From the NCBI RefSeq assembly GCF_014489635.1, contig NZ_CP060828.1, positions 3,944,001-4,008,000 of the forward strand: a stretch of 64,000 bases of DNA, read 5' to 3'. This document shows, one piece after another, positions 33,539 through 45,771 of this stretch. This DNA is from Streptomyces roseirectus. GTDB taxonomy: Bacteria > Actinomycetota > Actinomycetes > Streptomycetales > Streptomycetaceae. The position numbers and the translations under genes were made by a program. The notes under the pieces are model-generated. The model made no database searches. It was given only the letters and a program-made list of their open reading frames with translations, and had not been told where the DNA came from. Numbering within the stretch: the stretch's first letter is position 1; every line of letters starts with the position of its first letter.

Positions 33539-34198
33539 GTGCGAGTCGTCATCGCGGAGGACTCGGTTTTGCTGCGGGAGGGGCTGACCAGACTGCTCAC
33601 CGACCGGGGCCACGACGTGGTCGCCGGGGTGGGCGACGGGGACGCGCTCGTCAAGACGATCACGGAACTGGCCGCCGACGGGGCGCTGCCGGACGTGGTC
33701 GTGGCGGACGTCCGGATGCCGCCGACACACACGGACGAAGGGGTGCGGGCCGCCGTCCGCCTGCGCAAGTCCCATCCGGGACTCGGAGTGCTGGTGCTGT
33801 CGCAGTACGTGGAGGAGCGTTACGCCACCGAACTTTTGGCCGGTTCCAGCCGTGGGGTGGGGTACCTGCTGAAGGACCGGGTGGCCGAGGTGCGGGAGTT
33901 CGTGGACGCCGTGGTGCGGGTCGCGCAGGGCGGGACGGCGCTCGATCCGGAGGTCGTCGCGCAGTTGCTCGGGCGCAGCCGCAAGCAGGACGTGCTGGCG
34001 GGCCTGACGCCGCGTGAGCGGGAAGTACTAGGTCTTATGGCCGAGGGGCGGACGAACTCGGCGATCGCGAGACAGCTCGTGGTCAGCGACGGGGCCGTCG
34101 AGAAGCACGTCAGCAACATCTTCCTGAAGCTCGGGCTGTCGCCCAGTGATGGGGATCACCGGCGGGTTCTAGCAGTTCTGACCTACCTGAACTCGTAG
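33539..34198 (+). CDS. NarL/FixJ-family response regulator
   Basis: A 219-residue regulator. The start chosen is GTG 33539 (VRVVIAEDS) with GGAGG 5 nt upstream; GTG 33527 is an alternative adding four residues. The receiver domain has the acidic ED pair, phospho-acceptor Asp 57 (VADVRMPP) and Lys in LLKDR. The LuxR-type HTH has LTPREREVLGLMAEGRTNSAIARQL. One regulator downstream of two kinases suggests signal convergence; targets could be nuo and kor on either side, by context only. Confidence 0.92.
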   Translation: MRVVIAEDSVLLREGLTRLLTDRGHDVVAGVGDGDALVKTITELAADGALPDVVVADVRMPPTHTDEGVRAAVRLRKSHPGLGVLVLSQYVEERYATELLAGSSRGVGYLLKDRVAEVREFVDAVVRVAQGGTALDPEVVAQLLGRSRKQDVLAGLTPREREVLGLMAEGRTNSAIARQLVVSDGAVEKHVSNIFLKLGLSPSDGDHRRVLAVLTYLNS

Positions 34199-34210
34199 CG
34201 GGGTAGCACT

Positions 34211-34235
34211 GTCCTTGCTTGACATCGGCAAGGAC
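34211..34235. terminator. Short hairpin after the response regulator gene
   Basis: 8-bp stem GTCCTTGC / GCAAGGAC around a 9-nt loop that contains TTGACA (in GCTTGACATC), 13 bp after the stop. Terminator or, given the embedded -35-like hexamer, an operator in the korA promoter. Confidence 0.45.
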
Positions 34236-34436
34236 CGTGTGTTGACGAACGCGGAACGGAGCGAGCGGTAAATCATGACAAGCCGGGTCGCCCGGCGGTC
34301 GTCGTACTGCGGTGATACGCGCACGATGATCGGCCGAATGGCCGAGGGCGGGCGACCCTCACAGACGTAGGCTTGATCTGGGAGGGCCTGCGGGAAGGCA
34401 GCTCCCGGACAGCCGCCTCGAAGGAGGTCCAGTTCA

Positions 34437-36360
<1,924 letters not shown>

Positions 36361-36368
<8 letters not shown>

Positions 36369-37437
36369 GCTGACAGAGGTGTCCGAGGCGAACCCGCTCC
36401 TCCAGCTGGTCCCCAAGGCCGAGGCGAAACAGGCCATGAAGGACTTCAAGTCGGACCAGGAGGTGCGCTGGTGCCCCGGCTGCGGGGACTACGCGATCCT
36501 GGCGGCCGTGCAGGGCTTCATGCCCGAGCTGGGGCTGGCGAAGGAGAACATCGTCTTCGTGTCGGGGATCGGCTGCTCGTCGCGGTTCCCGTACTACATG
36601 AACACCTACGGGCTGCACTCCATCCACGGGCGCGCGCCCGCGATCGCGACGGGGCTCGCGTCGTCCCGGCGGGACCTGAGCGTGTGGGTGGTGACCGGGG
36701 ACGGGGACGCGCTGTCGATCGGCGGCAACCACCTCATCCACGCCCTGCGGCGCAACGTCAACCTGAAGATCCTGCTGTTCAACAACCGGATCTACGGGCT
36801 GACGAAGGGGCAGTACTCCCCTACCTCGGAGGTAGGGAAGATCACCAAGTCGACGCCGATGGGGTCGCTGGACGCGCCCTTCAACCCGGTGTCGCTGGCG
36901 CTCGGCGCGGAGGCGTCGTTCGTCGCGCGGACGATCGACTCCGACCGCAAGCACCTGACGGAGGTGCTGCGGCAGGCCGCCGCGCATCCCGGGACCGCGC
37001 TGATCGAGATCTACCAGAACTGCAACATCTTCAACGACGGGGCGTTCGAGTCGTTCAAGGACCGGGAGCTGGCCCAGGAGGCGGTCATCCGCCTCGAACA
37101 CGGGCAGCCGGTCCGCTTCGGCGCGGACAACGCGCGCGGGGTCGTACGGGACAGGGCTACCGGAGACCTACGGGTCGTGGACGTCACCCCGGAGAACGAG
37201 GCGGACGTCCTCGTGCACGACGCTCACGCCGCCTCACCCACGACGGCCTTCGCGCTCTCCCGGCTCGCCGACCCGCAGACCCTGCACCACACGCCGATCG
37301 GCGTCCTGCGGTCCGTGGAGCGGCCCGTGTACGACAGCCTGATGACCGACCAGTTGGACACGGCCGTGGAGCAGCGGGGCAAGGGGGACCTCGCGGCGCT
37401 GCTGGCGGGCGGGGACACGTGGACGGTGGTGGGGTGA
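36361..37437 (+). CDS. korB: 2-oxoacid:ferredoxin oxidoreductase, beta subunit
   Basis: A 358-residue TPP-binding subunit. WCPGCGDYAIL and GIGCSSR supply cysteines of the 4Fe-4S cluster, with a further Cys in QNCNIFND. The TPP motif is GDGDALSIGGNHLIHALRRN, followed by NNRIYGLTKGQYSPTS. Its ATG lies 8 bp inside korA, so the two subunits are coupled. There is no separate ferredoxin gene here. Confidence 0.94.
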
Positions 37438-37604
37438 GGCGGACAAAAGGCTGACGAGGGTCACCGGCGGGCCGACGCTGTGAGGTGAGGCCGGCTCGCC
37501 GGTGGTCCGCGGGGCGTGTTGGCGGGCGGCCGGGCGTGCTCGCGGGCCCGGCCGTGTGGAGGACGAGGTGGGGTCGGACGGCCGGTGGGCAGTCATCGCC
37601 TGGC

Positions 37605-38027
37605 TCACCCCGCGGCGGAGTCCTCGCGTCGCGCGTCGTAGCGCTCGCGGGCCTCGAAGACCTCGCCCAAGCTGCGGTAGGTCCACTCGGCGAGGTCGCG
37701 GACGCGGTCGGCGGCCTCGCGGCCCAGCGGGGTGAGGGAGTAGTCGACGCGGGGCGGTATGACCGGGTGGGCGTCGCGGTGGACGAAGCCGTCGCGCTCC
37801 AGGGTCTGCAGGGTCTGGGCGAGCATCTTCTCGCTCACGCGGCCCATCGCCCGGCGCAGTTCGCTGAACCGGCGGGCGCCGTCCAGGAGTTCGATCAGGA
37901 CGAGGACGCCCCAGCGGCTGGTGACGTGTTCCAGGACCAGGCGGTGGGGGCACATCGCGCCGTCGGCCGTCTGGTACACGCGCGCCCGTTCCGTGAAGTT
38001 CTCCGTGCTCTCTGTGGTTACCGACAT
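37605..38027 (-). CDS. HxlR-family winged-helix regulator
   Basis: A 140-residue protein with a single Cys in GAMCPHR near the N-terminus, as in redox or quinone-responsive HxlR members. The winged helix follows (SRWGVLVLIELLDGARRFSELRRAMGRVSEKMLAQTLQTLERDGFV). It is divergent from the NmrA-like reductase gene with a 91-bp spacer holding an inverted repeat, so it probably represses that gene and itself. Confidence 0.92.
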   Translation of the reverse strand: MSVTTESTENFTERARVYQTADGAMCPHRLVLEHVTSRWGVLVLIELLDGARRFSELRRAMGRVSEKMLAQTLQTLERDGFVHRDAHPVIPPRVDYSLTPLGREAADRVRDLAEWTYRSLGEVFEARERYDARREDSAAG

Positions 38028-38030
38028 GCC

Positions 38031-38055
38031 AGTACCTTACTTCAAAGTGGGTACT
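38031..38055. promoter_or_regulatory. Probable HxlR operator in the divergent spacer
   Basis: AGTACC at 38031-38036 and GGTACT at 38050-38055 form an inverted repeat across 25 bp with partly symmetric inner arms (TTACTT and AAAGT). HxlR-type proteins bind such GTAC half sites. It lies next to the regulator's start codon. Confidence 0.6.
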
Positions 38056-38118
38056 TTCCATTGGTTAGCGCAGCTCCTAGGGTTAGTGCGTAGGTCACCC
38101 CACAAGGAGTCATGAACC

Positions 38119-38973
38119 ATGAGCATCGTCGTCACCGGAGCCACCGGACACCTCGGCCGCCACGTCGTGGAGCAGCTGCTGGAGAAGGTCCCCGCCGGAC
38201 AGATCACGGCCGTCGTGCGCGACGAGGCCAAGGCCGCCGACCTCGCGGCGCGCGGCGTGAAGCTCGCTGTCGCCGACTACAACGCCCCCGAGACCTTCGG
38301 CAGCGTCTTCGCCGCCGGCGACAAGGTCCTGCTCATCTCGGGCAGCGAGGTCGGCAACGACCGTCCCGGCCAGCACCAGGTCGTCATCGACGCGGCCAAG
38401 GCGGCGGGCGCGGCGCTCCTCGCGTACACCAGCGCCCCCGGCTCCCTGACGGCCGCGCTCGCGGACGACCACCGCGCCACCGAGAAGGCGCTGCTCGCCT
38501 CCGGGCTGCCGTACGTGCTGCTGCGCAACGGCTGGTACCACGAGAACTACACCGAGAACCTGGCGCCGGTCCTTGAGCACAACGCCGTCGTCGCGGCGGC
38601 CGGCGAGGGGCGCGTCTCCTCCGCCTCGCGCGCGGACTACGCCGCCGCGGCCGTCGCCGTGCTGACCGGTGAGGGGCACGAGAACCAGACGTACGAGCTG
38701 GGCGGCGACGTCGCCTGGAGCTTCGCCGAGTACGCGGGCGAGCTGAGCGCGCAGACCGGCAAGGAGATCGGCTACAACGCCGTGCCGGCCGAGGTGCTGG
38801 TCGGGATCCTCACCGGCGCCGGGGCGCCCGAGCCGTTCGCCCAGATCCTCGCGGGGGTCGACGAGTCCATCGCCAAGGGTGAGCTGGAGGTCACCTCCGG
38901 GGACCTGTCGCGGCTCATCGGGCGGCCGACGACGCCGCTCTCCGAGGCGGTCGCCGGGGCGCTGAAGGGCTGA
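38119..38973 (+). CDS. NmrA-like NAD(P)H-dependent oxidoreductase (QorB type)
   Basis: A 284-residue atypical short-chain dehydrogenase from ATG 38119 with AAGGAG upstream. The Rossmann motif is VTGATGHLGRHVVEQLL, followed by VRDEAKAADLAARGV, the segment AYTSAPGS, and GLPYVLLRNGWYHENYTE typical of quinone oxidoreductase 2. Likely reduces quinones or related electrophiles with NADPH under control of the divergent HxlR regulator; the real substrate is unknown. Confidence 0.9.
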   Translation: MSIVVTGATGHLGRHVVEQLLEKVPAGQITAVVRDEAKAADLAARGVKLAVADYNAPETFGSVFAAGDKVLLISGSEVGNDRPGQHQVVIDAAKAAGAALLAYTSAPGSLTAALADDHRATEKALLASGLPYVLLRNGWYHENYTENLAPVLEHNAVVAAAGEGRVSSASRADYAAAAVAVLTGEGHENQTYELGGDVAWSFAEYAGELSAQTGKEIGYNAVPAEVLVGILTGAGAPEPFAQILAGVDESIAKGELEVTSGDLSRLIGRPTTPLSEAVAGALKG

Positions 38974-39119
38974 GCGGCGGCGGGAATCCCGTAGGGGTAT
39001 TACGGGGTGTACGGGTGGCGCGGATGGGCGTCGGCCGTGCACCCCGTAATACGTGAGGGGTACGGGCGCTCGGGATACCGGAGAGGTACCGGAAGGCTTC
39101 CGATGGTGCCGTCATGACC

Positions 39120-39131
39120 GTATCGCGATAC
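39120..39131. promoter_or_regulatory. 12-bp palindrome upstream of rarD
   Basis: GTATCGCGATAC, 65 bp before the rarD start, with flanking CATGAC on either side (39113-39118 and 39135-39140). Possible operator; the cognate regulator is unknown. Confidence 0.35.
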
Positions 39132-39196
39132 ACGCATGACATCTCCGTCTCCGCACCGCTACCTTCGTCCCGCAGGTATGGCGAGCGGGAGGTGTC

Positions 39197-40231
39197 GTGG
39201 CCGGGAAGTCCAGGGGCGAGCAGCGGATAGGTATGGCGAACGGGTTCGCGGCCTACGGGATGTGGGGGCTCGTACCGCTGTACTGGCCACTCCTGAAGCC
39301 CGCCGGGGCGACCGAGATCCTGGCCCACCGGATGGTGTGGTCGCTCGTCGTGGTCGCGGGCGCGCTGCTGTTCGTGCGGCGCTGGGCGTGGGCGAAGGAG
39401 CTGGTCCGCCGGCCCCGGCAGCTCGCGCTGATCGTGGTCGCCGCGGCGGTCATCACCGTCAACTGGGGCGTCTACATCTGGGCGGTCAACGCCGGGCACG
39501 TCGTCGAGGCGTCCCTCGGGTACTTCATCAATCCGCTCGTCACCATCGCCATGGGCGTGCTGCTGCTGAAGGAGCGGATGCGGCCCGTGCAGTGGGTGGC
39601 GGTGGGGGTCGGCTTCCTCGCCGTCGTCGTCCTGACGGTCGGCTACGGGCGGCTGCCCTGGATCTCCCTCGTCCTCGCCTTCTCCTTCGCGACGTACGGG
39701 CTGGTCAAGAAGAAGGTCGGGCTCGGCGGCGTCGAATCGCTCGCCGCCGAGACGGCCGTGCAGTTCCTGCCCGCGCTCAGTTACCTGGTCTGGCTGAGCG
39801 CGCAGGGCTCGGCGACGTTCGCGTCCGAGGGCGCCGGGCACGCCGCGCTGCTCGCCTCGACCGGCATCGTCACCGCCGTCCCGCTCGTCTGCTTCGGCGC
39901 GGCGGCGATCCGGGTGCCGCTGTCCACGCTGGGGCTGCTGCAGTACCTCGCGCCGGTCTTCCAGTTCCTCCTCGGGGTCGTCTACTTCAGCGAGGACATG
40001 CCGCCCGAGCGCTGGGCGGGCTTCGCGCTGGTATGGCTCGCACTCGTCCTCCTCACGGGGGACGCGTGGCGGACGGCGCGGAGGGGGCGGCGGCTCGGGG
40101 TGGAGGGGGTGGCCGTGGTGGACGGTGCCGCGCGGAAGGTTGAGGGGGTTTCCTCGGGGGCGGTCCCTAGCTCTGCGGGGGTAGTACCCGAGGGTGATCC
40201 CGAGACGATGCCGCCCGCGGCCAAGGCGTAG
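39197..40231 (+). CDS. rarD: RarD-type EamA transporter
   Basis: A 344-residue ten-helix drug/metabolite transporter from GTG 39197 with GGGAGG upstream. RarD signatures include GLVPLYWPLLKPAGATEILAHRMVWSL, VNWGVYIWAVNAGHVVEASLGYFINPL, SFATYGLVKKK and PLSTLGLLQYLAPVFQFLLGV. The last 45 residues form a hydrophilic tail not seen in typical RarD, encoded in GTAC-containing DNA, and are followed by a hexanucleotide repeat. Substrate is unknown. Confidence 0.92.
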   Translation: MAGKSRGEQRIGMANGFAAYGMWGLVPLYWPLLKPAGATEILAHRMVWSLVVVAGALLFVRRWAWAKELVRRPRQLALIVVAAAVITVNWGVYIWAVNAGHVVEASLGYFINPLVTIAMGVLLLKERMRPVQWVAVGVGFLAVVVLTVGYGRLPWISLVLAFSFATYGLVKKKVGLGGVESLAAETAVQFLPALSYLVWLSAQGSATFASEGAGHAALLASTGIVTAVPLVCFGAAAIRVPLSTLGLLQYLAPVFQFLLGVVYFSEDMPPERWAGFALVWLALVLLTGDAWRTARRGRRLGVEGVAVVDGAARKVEGVSSGAVPSSAGVVPEGDPETMPPAAKA

Positions 40232-40234
40232 GGC

Positions 40235-40301
<67 letters not shown>

Positions 40302-40369
40302 CGGAGTGTCCCTTTGCTGGTGGTACGCGCCAACTCCCCTTCCCTGGGGCCCTCTTGACTGAGCGTTGA

Positions 40370-41419
<1,050 letters not shown>

Positions 41420-41660
41420 GACGTCGGGACGGGCACGGAGCGGGGTGACGGGGGCGTTGGGACGGTCCGGTTGCGTCGTGACGGTGGCGTCGGGACGAGC
41501 CTGTGCCGTCGCGGCGTCCGCGAGGGGACGAGACCGCTTCGTCGCTACGGCAGCGCCGGGACGGGGCTGACCCGTCGTGACGTCCACGACGGGACGGTTT
41601 CGTCGCGACGTCCGCGTCAGGACGAGGCCGTCCCGTCCCGACGTACCCGCACTCCCCCGC
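41420..41660. repeat. Degenerate GACG/CGTC-rich repeat spacer
   Basis: 240 bp between two convergent genes, built of many diverged copies of CGTCGTGACG-like and GGGACGG-like units. Inverted partners (GACGTC, CGTCGTGACG) make it strongly foldable. It probably serves as bidirectional terminator. No gene seen. Confidence 0.5.
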
Positions 41661-43220
41661 TCAGCTCCCCTGCCGTGCCGCTGCCCGTTCGGCCAGGCGC
41701 AGCATGCGGGAGCGGGCGGATTCGAGGGGCCCGGGGTCTTCGGCCGCGGGCCCTCCTTCGGCGGCCAGCGCCGCCCAGAGGCCGAGCAGTTCGTTGCCGA
41801 GGTTCAGGCCCTGGACGGGTTCGCGGACGGCGCGCCAGGCTGTGGCGGCGCTCTGGACGTTGTCGTAGGCGGACTCCGGGTCGCCGGTGCGGCGGTGGGT
41901 CCAGGCGACGTCGAGGGAGACGTGGAACGCGCGCACCGGGTCGCCGGCGAGGTAGGCGATGTAGGCGGCGAGTTCGCGCAGGCGCAGCACCTCGGGGTGG
42001 TCCGCGCCGAGGGTCGTGGACGCCTCCTGCACGGTCTGCTCGGCCAGGGCCACCGCCACGTCGATCTGTCCGGCCCGTACGGCCTCGTTGATGCGTGCCA
42101 CCGGTGCGGCGAACGGCCCCGGCTCCGCGCCGTCGGTCTCGCGCGGGTCGTCCCCGAGGACGGCCTCCGCGACGGCGTCGAACCCGCGCGCGGGCGTGTG
42201 CTTCGGCGCGGGCTCCCGGGCCGCGACCACGGTTTCGGGGTCGACCAGGGGGACGGGACGGGGCGGAGTGTCGAGGGAGGCCGGCGGCGCGAGGGGCTGA
42301 GGGGCGCCGGGGGGAGCGGGCGGTACGGAGGGCCGGCGAGCCTCTGGGGCGAATGCGTCGCGGGAGGGCGACGGCGACGACGGCTCGGCGTCCAGGAGGG
42401 CTCCGTCGGCCTGCCCGGCCGTTTCGTCACCCGGCCACGACGCTGCTTCACGCCGTCCCGGAGGCATCTCGTCGAACCCCGGCGCGCTCGCGCCCGGCCC
42501 CGCCGAACCCCCGTCGAACCCCGGCGTCCCTTCAACCCGTCCCGGCACTCCCTCGCCCGGCCCCGCCGCCGTGTCGTCGATCCTCGGCGTTCCCTCGCTG
42601 AGTCCCGCCGCCGCTGCATCGATCACCGGCGCGCCCACGCTGAGTCCCGCCGCATCGTCGAACCCCGGCGTCACTTGACCCCGCCCTGGCGCCTCCTCAC
42701 CCCGGTCCGGCGGCACCTCGTCAAGCCCCGCCCGTTCCTCCGCCGCCTCCATCACCGGCGGTGGCCCGAACACCCCGGTCGGAGGGGCGACGGTGCCCGG
42801 TGCGGCGGTGGGTGTCTCGTCGGCGTACGCGTCTGTGCGCGTGCCCGCGCCGGTCTGCTGCGGGGGCGCCGCGTGGGTGCCCGGGGTCGGTGCGCCCGCG
42901 CGTGGGGTCGCCGTGTCGGCCGACGTCCCCGTGATCGGGACCGGTTCCGCCGTCAGGGTGCTCGACCCGTCGGGGTGGACCTGGATCGGGACGATGTAGC
43001 CGCTGCGTTCGTCGTGGACGGTGGCGAGGACGGCGTGGCCGGTGGCGAGGGCGGTGCGGCGGAGGTGGGCGAGGACGGCGTGCTGGATCTCCTGGCCGTC
43101 GGGGACGGTGACGGGGACCCCGCCGATGGTGGCGCCGGTGTGTGCCGTGACCCGGACGTCGATCGGCGCCGGGGCCGTCACGGCGGGCGCGCGCTGGGGC
43201 TCTCGGCTGGGTCGGGGCAT
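41661..43220 (-). CDS. Hypothetical protein with repeat linker and TPR-like C-terminal domain
   Basis: A 519-residue protein. Residues about 18-95 form a compact domain (DVRVTAHTGATIGGVPVTVPDGQEI to SGYIVPIQVHPDG). A long disordered linker (100-355) contains approximate repeats with EGTPGFD/GTPRIDD/GAPVIDA cores. The C-terminal 150 residues are TPR-like helices (INEAVRAGQIDVAVALAEQTVQEAS, LGADHPEVLRLRELAAYIAYLAGDPVRAFHVSLDVAW). No signal peptide or catalytic motif. It may be a cytoplasmic scaffold; function is unknown. Confidence 0.85.
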   Translation of the reverse strand: MPRPSREPQRAPAVTAPAPIDVRVTAHTGATIGGVPVTVPDGQEIQHAVLAHLRRTALATGHAVLATVHDERSGYIVPIQVHPDGSSTLTAEPVPITGTSADTATPRAGAPTPGTHAAPPQQTGAGTRTDAYADETPTAAPGTVAPPTGVFGPPPVMEAAEERAGLDEVPPDRGEEAPGRGQVTPGFDDAAGLSVGAPVIDAAAAGLSEGTPRIDDTAAGPGEGVPGRVEGTPGFDGGSAGPGASAPGFDEMPPGRREAASWPGDETAGQADGALLDAEPSSPSPSRDAFAPEARRPSVPPAPPGAPQPLAPPASLDTPPRPVPLVDPETVVAAREPAPKHTPARGFDAVAEAVLGDDPRETDGAEPGPFAAPVARINEAVRAGQIDVAVALAEQTVQEASTTLGADHPEVLRLRELAAYIAYLAGDPVRAFHVSLDVAWTHRRTGDPESAYDNVQSAATAWRAVREPVQGLNLGNELLGLWAALAAEGGPAAEDPGPLESARSRMLRLAERAAARQGS

Positions 43221-43443
43221 GTGTTCCTCACTCGGTTCTGCCGGGGAACCGGCGTTCCGCGTGTCACGATCCGATAAACACGCTTACTGGCGAGTATGGC
43301 CGCTCGTCCCCGGTGCTCGCGTCACCGGGACGTCACAGCCTCGTTCCAGATACCTGGCCGGTATCCGCCGTCGTACACAACTTCGTTGATCCACAAGGCG
43401 GGTTCCCCGAGGATGGGACCGTACGACGCACCTCGGGGGCCTC

Positions 43444-43977
43444 ATGCGCTGGACCGTCCACGGAGAACGACCGCTGTACGACACGCCGTGGGTGCGCCTG
43501 CGCGCGCTGGACGTCGAACAGCCCGACGGCACCCGTACGGAGTACCACGCGGTGCGCCTGCGCGATCTCGCGGTGCTCGCGGCCGTCGACGGGCAGCGGC
43601 GGGTGCTGATGATGTGGCGGCACCGGTTCCTCACGGACACGTGGGCGTGGGAGCTGCCGATGGGGCTCGTGGAGGACGGCGAGACGCCCGCGCGGGCGGC
43701 GGCCCGGGAGCTGGAGGAGGAGACGGGCTGGCGGCCCGGTTCCGTGCGCGAGCTGATCTACGCCGAGCCCGCGGCCGGCATCACGGACACCCGTCACCAC
43801 GTCTTCCGCACGGACGACGCGCGCCTGATCGGCCCGCCGACCGAGCGCAACGAGTCCGACCGTGTCGAGTGGATCCCGCTCGACGGCCTCGCCGGTCTCA
43901 TCGCGCGCCGGGAGATCGTCAGCGGGGCCACGCTGGTGGGGGTCATGGCGCTGCTGCTCGACCTCGGAACGGCCTGA
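43444..43977 (+). CDS. Nudix hydrolase
   Basis: A 177-residue protein with a canonical Nudix box at about 74-96 (G-x5-E-x7-REL-E-EETGW). It resembles ADP-ribose/sugar-type Nudix enzymes. The whole domain, from the HGER.LYD start through RVLMMWR to the C-terminal helix, closely parallels the Nudix half of the AICE regulator at 225-1013. It is followed 3 bp later by an amidase gene, so they are likely cotranscribed. Substrate is unknown. Confidence 0.92.
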   Translation: MRWTVHGERPLYDTPWVRLRALDVEQPDGTRTEYHAVRLRDLAVLAAVDGQRRVLMMWRHRFLTDTWAWELPMGLVEDGETPARAAARELEEETGWRPGSVRELIYAEPAAGITDTRHHVFRTDDARLIGPPTERNESDRVEWIPLDGLAGLIARREIVSGATLVGVMALLLDLGTA

Positions 43978-43980
43978 GCG

Positions 43981-45147
43981 GTGACGTCCGGCACCGCCGC
44001 CGCGATCTCCGCCGCCGTCCGCTCGGGCACCATGACCGCCGTGGAGGTCCTGGAAGGGGCCCTGGAGCGCCTGGAGGACCTTGATCGGACCCTCGGCGCA
44101 TTCCGGGAGGTCTGGGCGGCTCAGGCGGGCTTGTGGGCCCGCGAGGTGGATGTGCGGGTCGCGGCCGGGGAGGACCTGCCGTTGGCGGGGGTACCGATCG
44201 GGGTGAAGGGGCGGGCCGCGGGGCTGGAGGCGCTGGTCGGGGCCGGGTGCGTGCCCGTGGGGGCCACGGCCGTGCCGGGGCCGGGGACGGCCTGGCAGAC
44301 CTGGGGGGTCGGGCGGCACGGCCGCACCGTCAATCCGTGGCGCCGCGACCGTACGCCCGGCGGTTCGTCGGCGGGGTCCGCTGTCGCGGTGGCCGCGGGG
44401 CTGGTGCCGCTGGCGACCGGGAGCGACGGGGCCGGGTCGGTGCGGATCCCGGCGGCCTGGTGCGGGGTGACCGGGCTGAAGACCACCAACGGACGGCTGC
44501 CGAGCCCGGACCGCACGGGGCTCGCCGCGCCCGGTTTCTTCGCCCGTGACCCGGCGGACGCCGCGGCCTGCTGGCGCGCCCTGTCCGGCGAACCGCTGCC
44601 CGTACTGGACCGCCCGCTGGACGCCGTCTGGTCCCCCGGCCTCGGTTTCGCGGCCCCCGACCCCGAACCGGCCGCCCTCGCGCGCGCGGCGGCGCTGCGC
44701 CTCGCCGACAGCGGAGCCGTGCGCCTCACCGAGCCGCCGCTCTCGCTGACGGACCCGGCGGACGCCTGGCTCGCCCTGCGCTCCCCCTCCCCCGAACCCC
44801 CTGAGTCCTCCCCCGCGCCGCGCCGGGCCGCCAGGGACGTCAACGACCGGCGGCTGGCCGAGCTGTTCCGCTCCGCCGATCTGCTGCTGACGCCGACGAC
44901 TCCGAACGCCGCGCACGGGCACGACGGGCCGGGCGACCGCTACTCGACCGCGCTGACCTGGGCGTTCAACCTCAGCGGGCATCCGGCGGTCAGTGTGCCG
45001 GCCGGGGTCGGGTCGGACGGCTGTCCGGTCGGGCTCCAGATCGTGGCGCCGCACGGGCGGGAGGGGCTGTTGCTGGCCGTGGCGGCGCTGCTGCCCTGGA
45101 CGTCCGCGCCGCCCTCGATCCAGGGCGATGATTGCGCGTGCATATGA
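43981..45147 (+). CDS. Amidase-signature family hydrolase, short form
   Basis: A 388-residue protein from GTG 43981. The Ser-cisSer-Lys triad is present: Lys 76 in GVPIGVKG, the cis-Ser in [16 protein letters not shown] and the nucleophile in [21 protein letters not shown]. It is 80-100 residues shorter than typical amidases, with the middle region (about 195-290) reduced and Pro-rich. Substrate is unknown. Ends with a Cys-rich tip (DDCACI). Confidence 0.88.
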   Translation: MTSGTAAAISAAVRSGTMTAVEVLEGALERLEDLDRTLGAFREVWAAQAGLWAREVDVRVAAGEDLPLAGVPIGVKGRAAGLEALVGAGCVPVGATAVPGPGTAWQTWGVGRHGRTVNPWRRDRTPGGSSAGSAVAVAAGLVPLATGSDGAGSVRIPAAWCGVTGLKTTNGRLPSPDRTGLAAPGFFARDPADAAACWRALSGEPLPVLDRPLDAVWSPGLGFAAPDPEPAALARAAALRLADSGAVRLTEPPLSLTDPADAWLALRSPSPEPPESSPAPRRAARDVNDRRLAELFRSADLLLTPTTPNAAHGHDGPGDRYSTALTWAFNLSGHPAVSVPAGVGSDGCPVGLQIVAPHGREGLLLAVAALLPWTSAPPSIQGDDCACI

Positions 45148-45175
45148 TCACTCCTCACCGTTCTCTGGGGGCTCC

Positions 45176-45760
45176 ATGACGAACCGTCGCTTCCTGTTCC
45201 TGCTCGGCAGCAGCCGGCACGGCGGCAACACCGAACTCCTCGCCCGCCGCGCCGCCGAGCAACTGCCCGCGGACGTCGAGCAGGAGTGGATCAGCCTCGT
45301 CGACCACCCGCTCCCCGACTTCCCCGACCTGCGCCACGACGGGGGCTACAGCGCCCCGGACGACCCCCACGCGCGGCGCCTGCTGGACGCCACCCTCGCC
45401 GCCACCGACCTCGTCATCGCCTCGCCGCTGTACTGGTACTCCGTCTCCGGACTCACCAAGCGCTACCTCGACCACTGGTCCGGCTGGCTGCGACTGCCCG
45501 AGGCCGACTTCCGGGGCACGATGGCCGGGCGCACCCTCTGGGGCGTCGCCGCGTACGCCAGTCACGCGTCCCTCGCGGAGCCGCTGGCCGGGACCCTGCA
45601 TCACACGGCCGCGTTCATGAAGATGCGGTTCGGCGGCGTGCTGCTCGGCAACGGGACCGACCGCGGGGACGTCCTCAAGGACGGCGAGGCTCTGACCCGG
45701 GCGAAGACGTTCTTCGCGGAGGAGGCACCGCCCGCCGTGTTCCCGCACCAGGCCGGCTGA
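45176..45760 (+). CDS. NAD(P)H-dependent flavin oxidoreductase (flavodoxin-like fold)
   Basis: A 194-residue protein from ATG 45176. FLLGSSRHGGNTELLARRAAEQL is the FMN phosphate-binding loop of NADPH-dependent FMN reductases and IsiB/YwqN-like proteins. ASPLYWYSVSGLTKRYLDHWSG is the second flavin-binding segment. It likely reduces quinones or chromate-like acceptors; partner unknown. It converges on the ABC permease gene 11 bp away. Confidence 0.9.
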   Translation: MTNRRFLFLLGSSRHGGNTELLARRAAEQLPADVEQEWISLVDHPLPDFPDLRHDGGYSAPDDPHARRLLDATLAATDLVIASPLYWYSVSGLTKRYLDHWSGWLRLPEADFRGTMAGRTLWGVAAYASHASLAEPLAGTLHHTAAFMKMRFGGVLLGNGTDRGDVLKDGEALTRAKTFFAEEAPPAVFPHQAG

Positions 45761-45771
45761 GAGCCGGTGGC

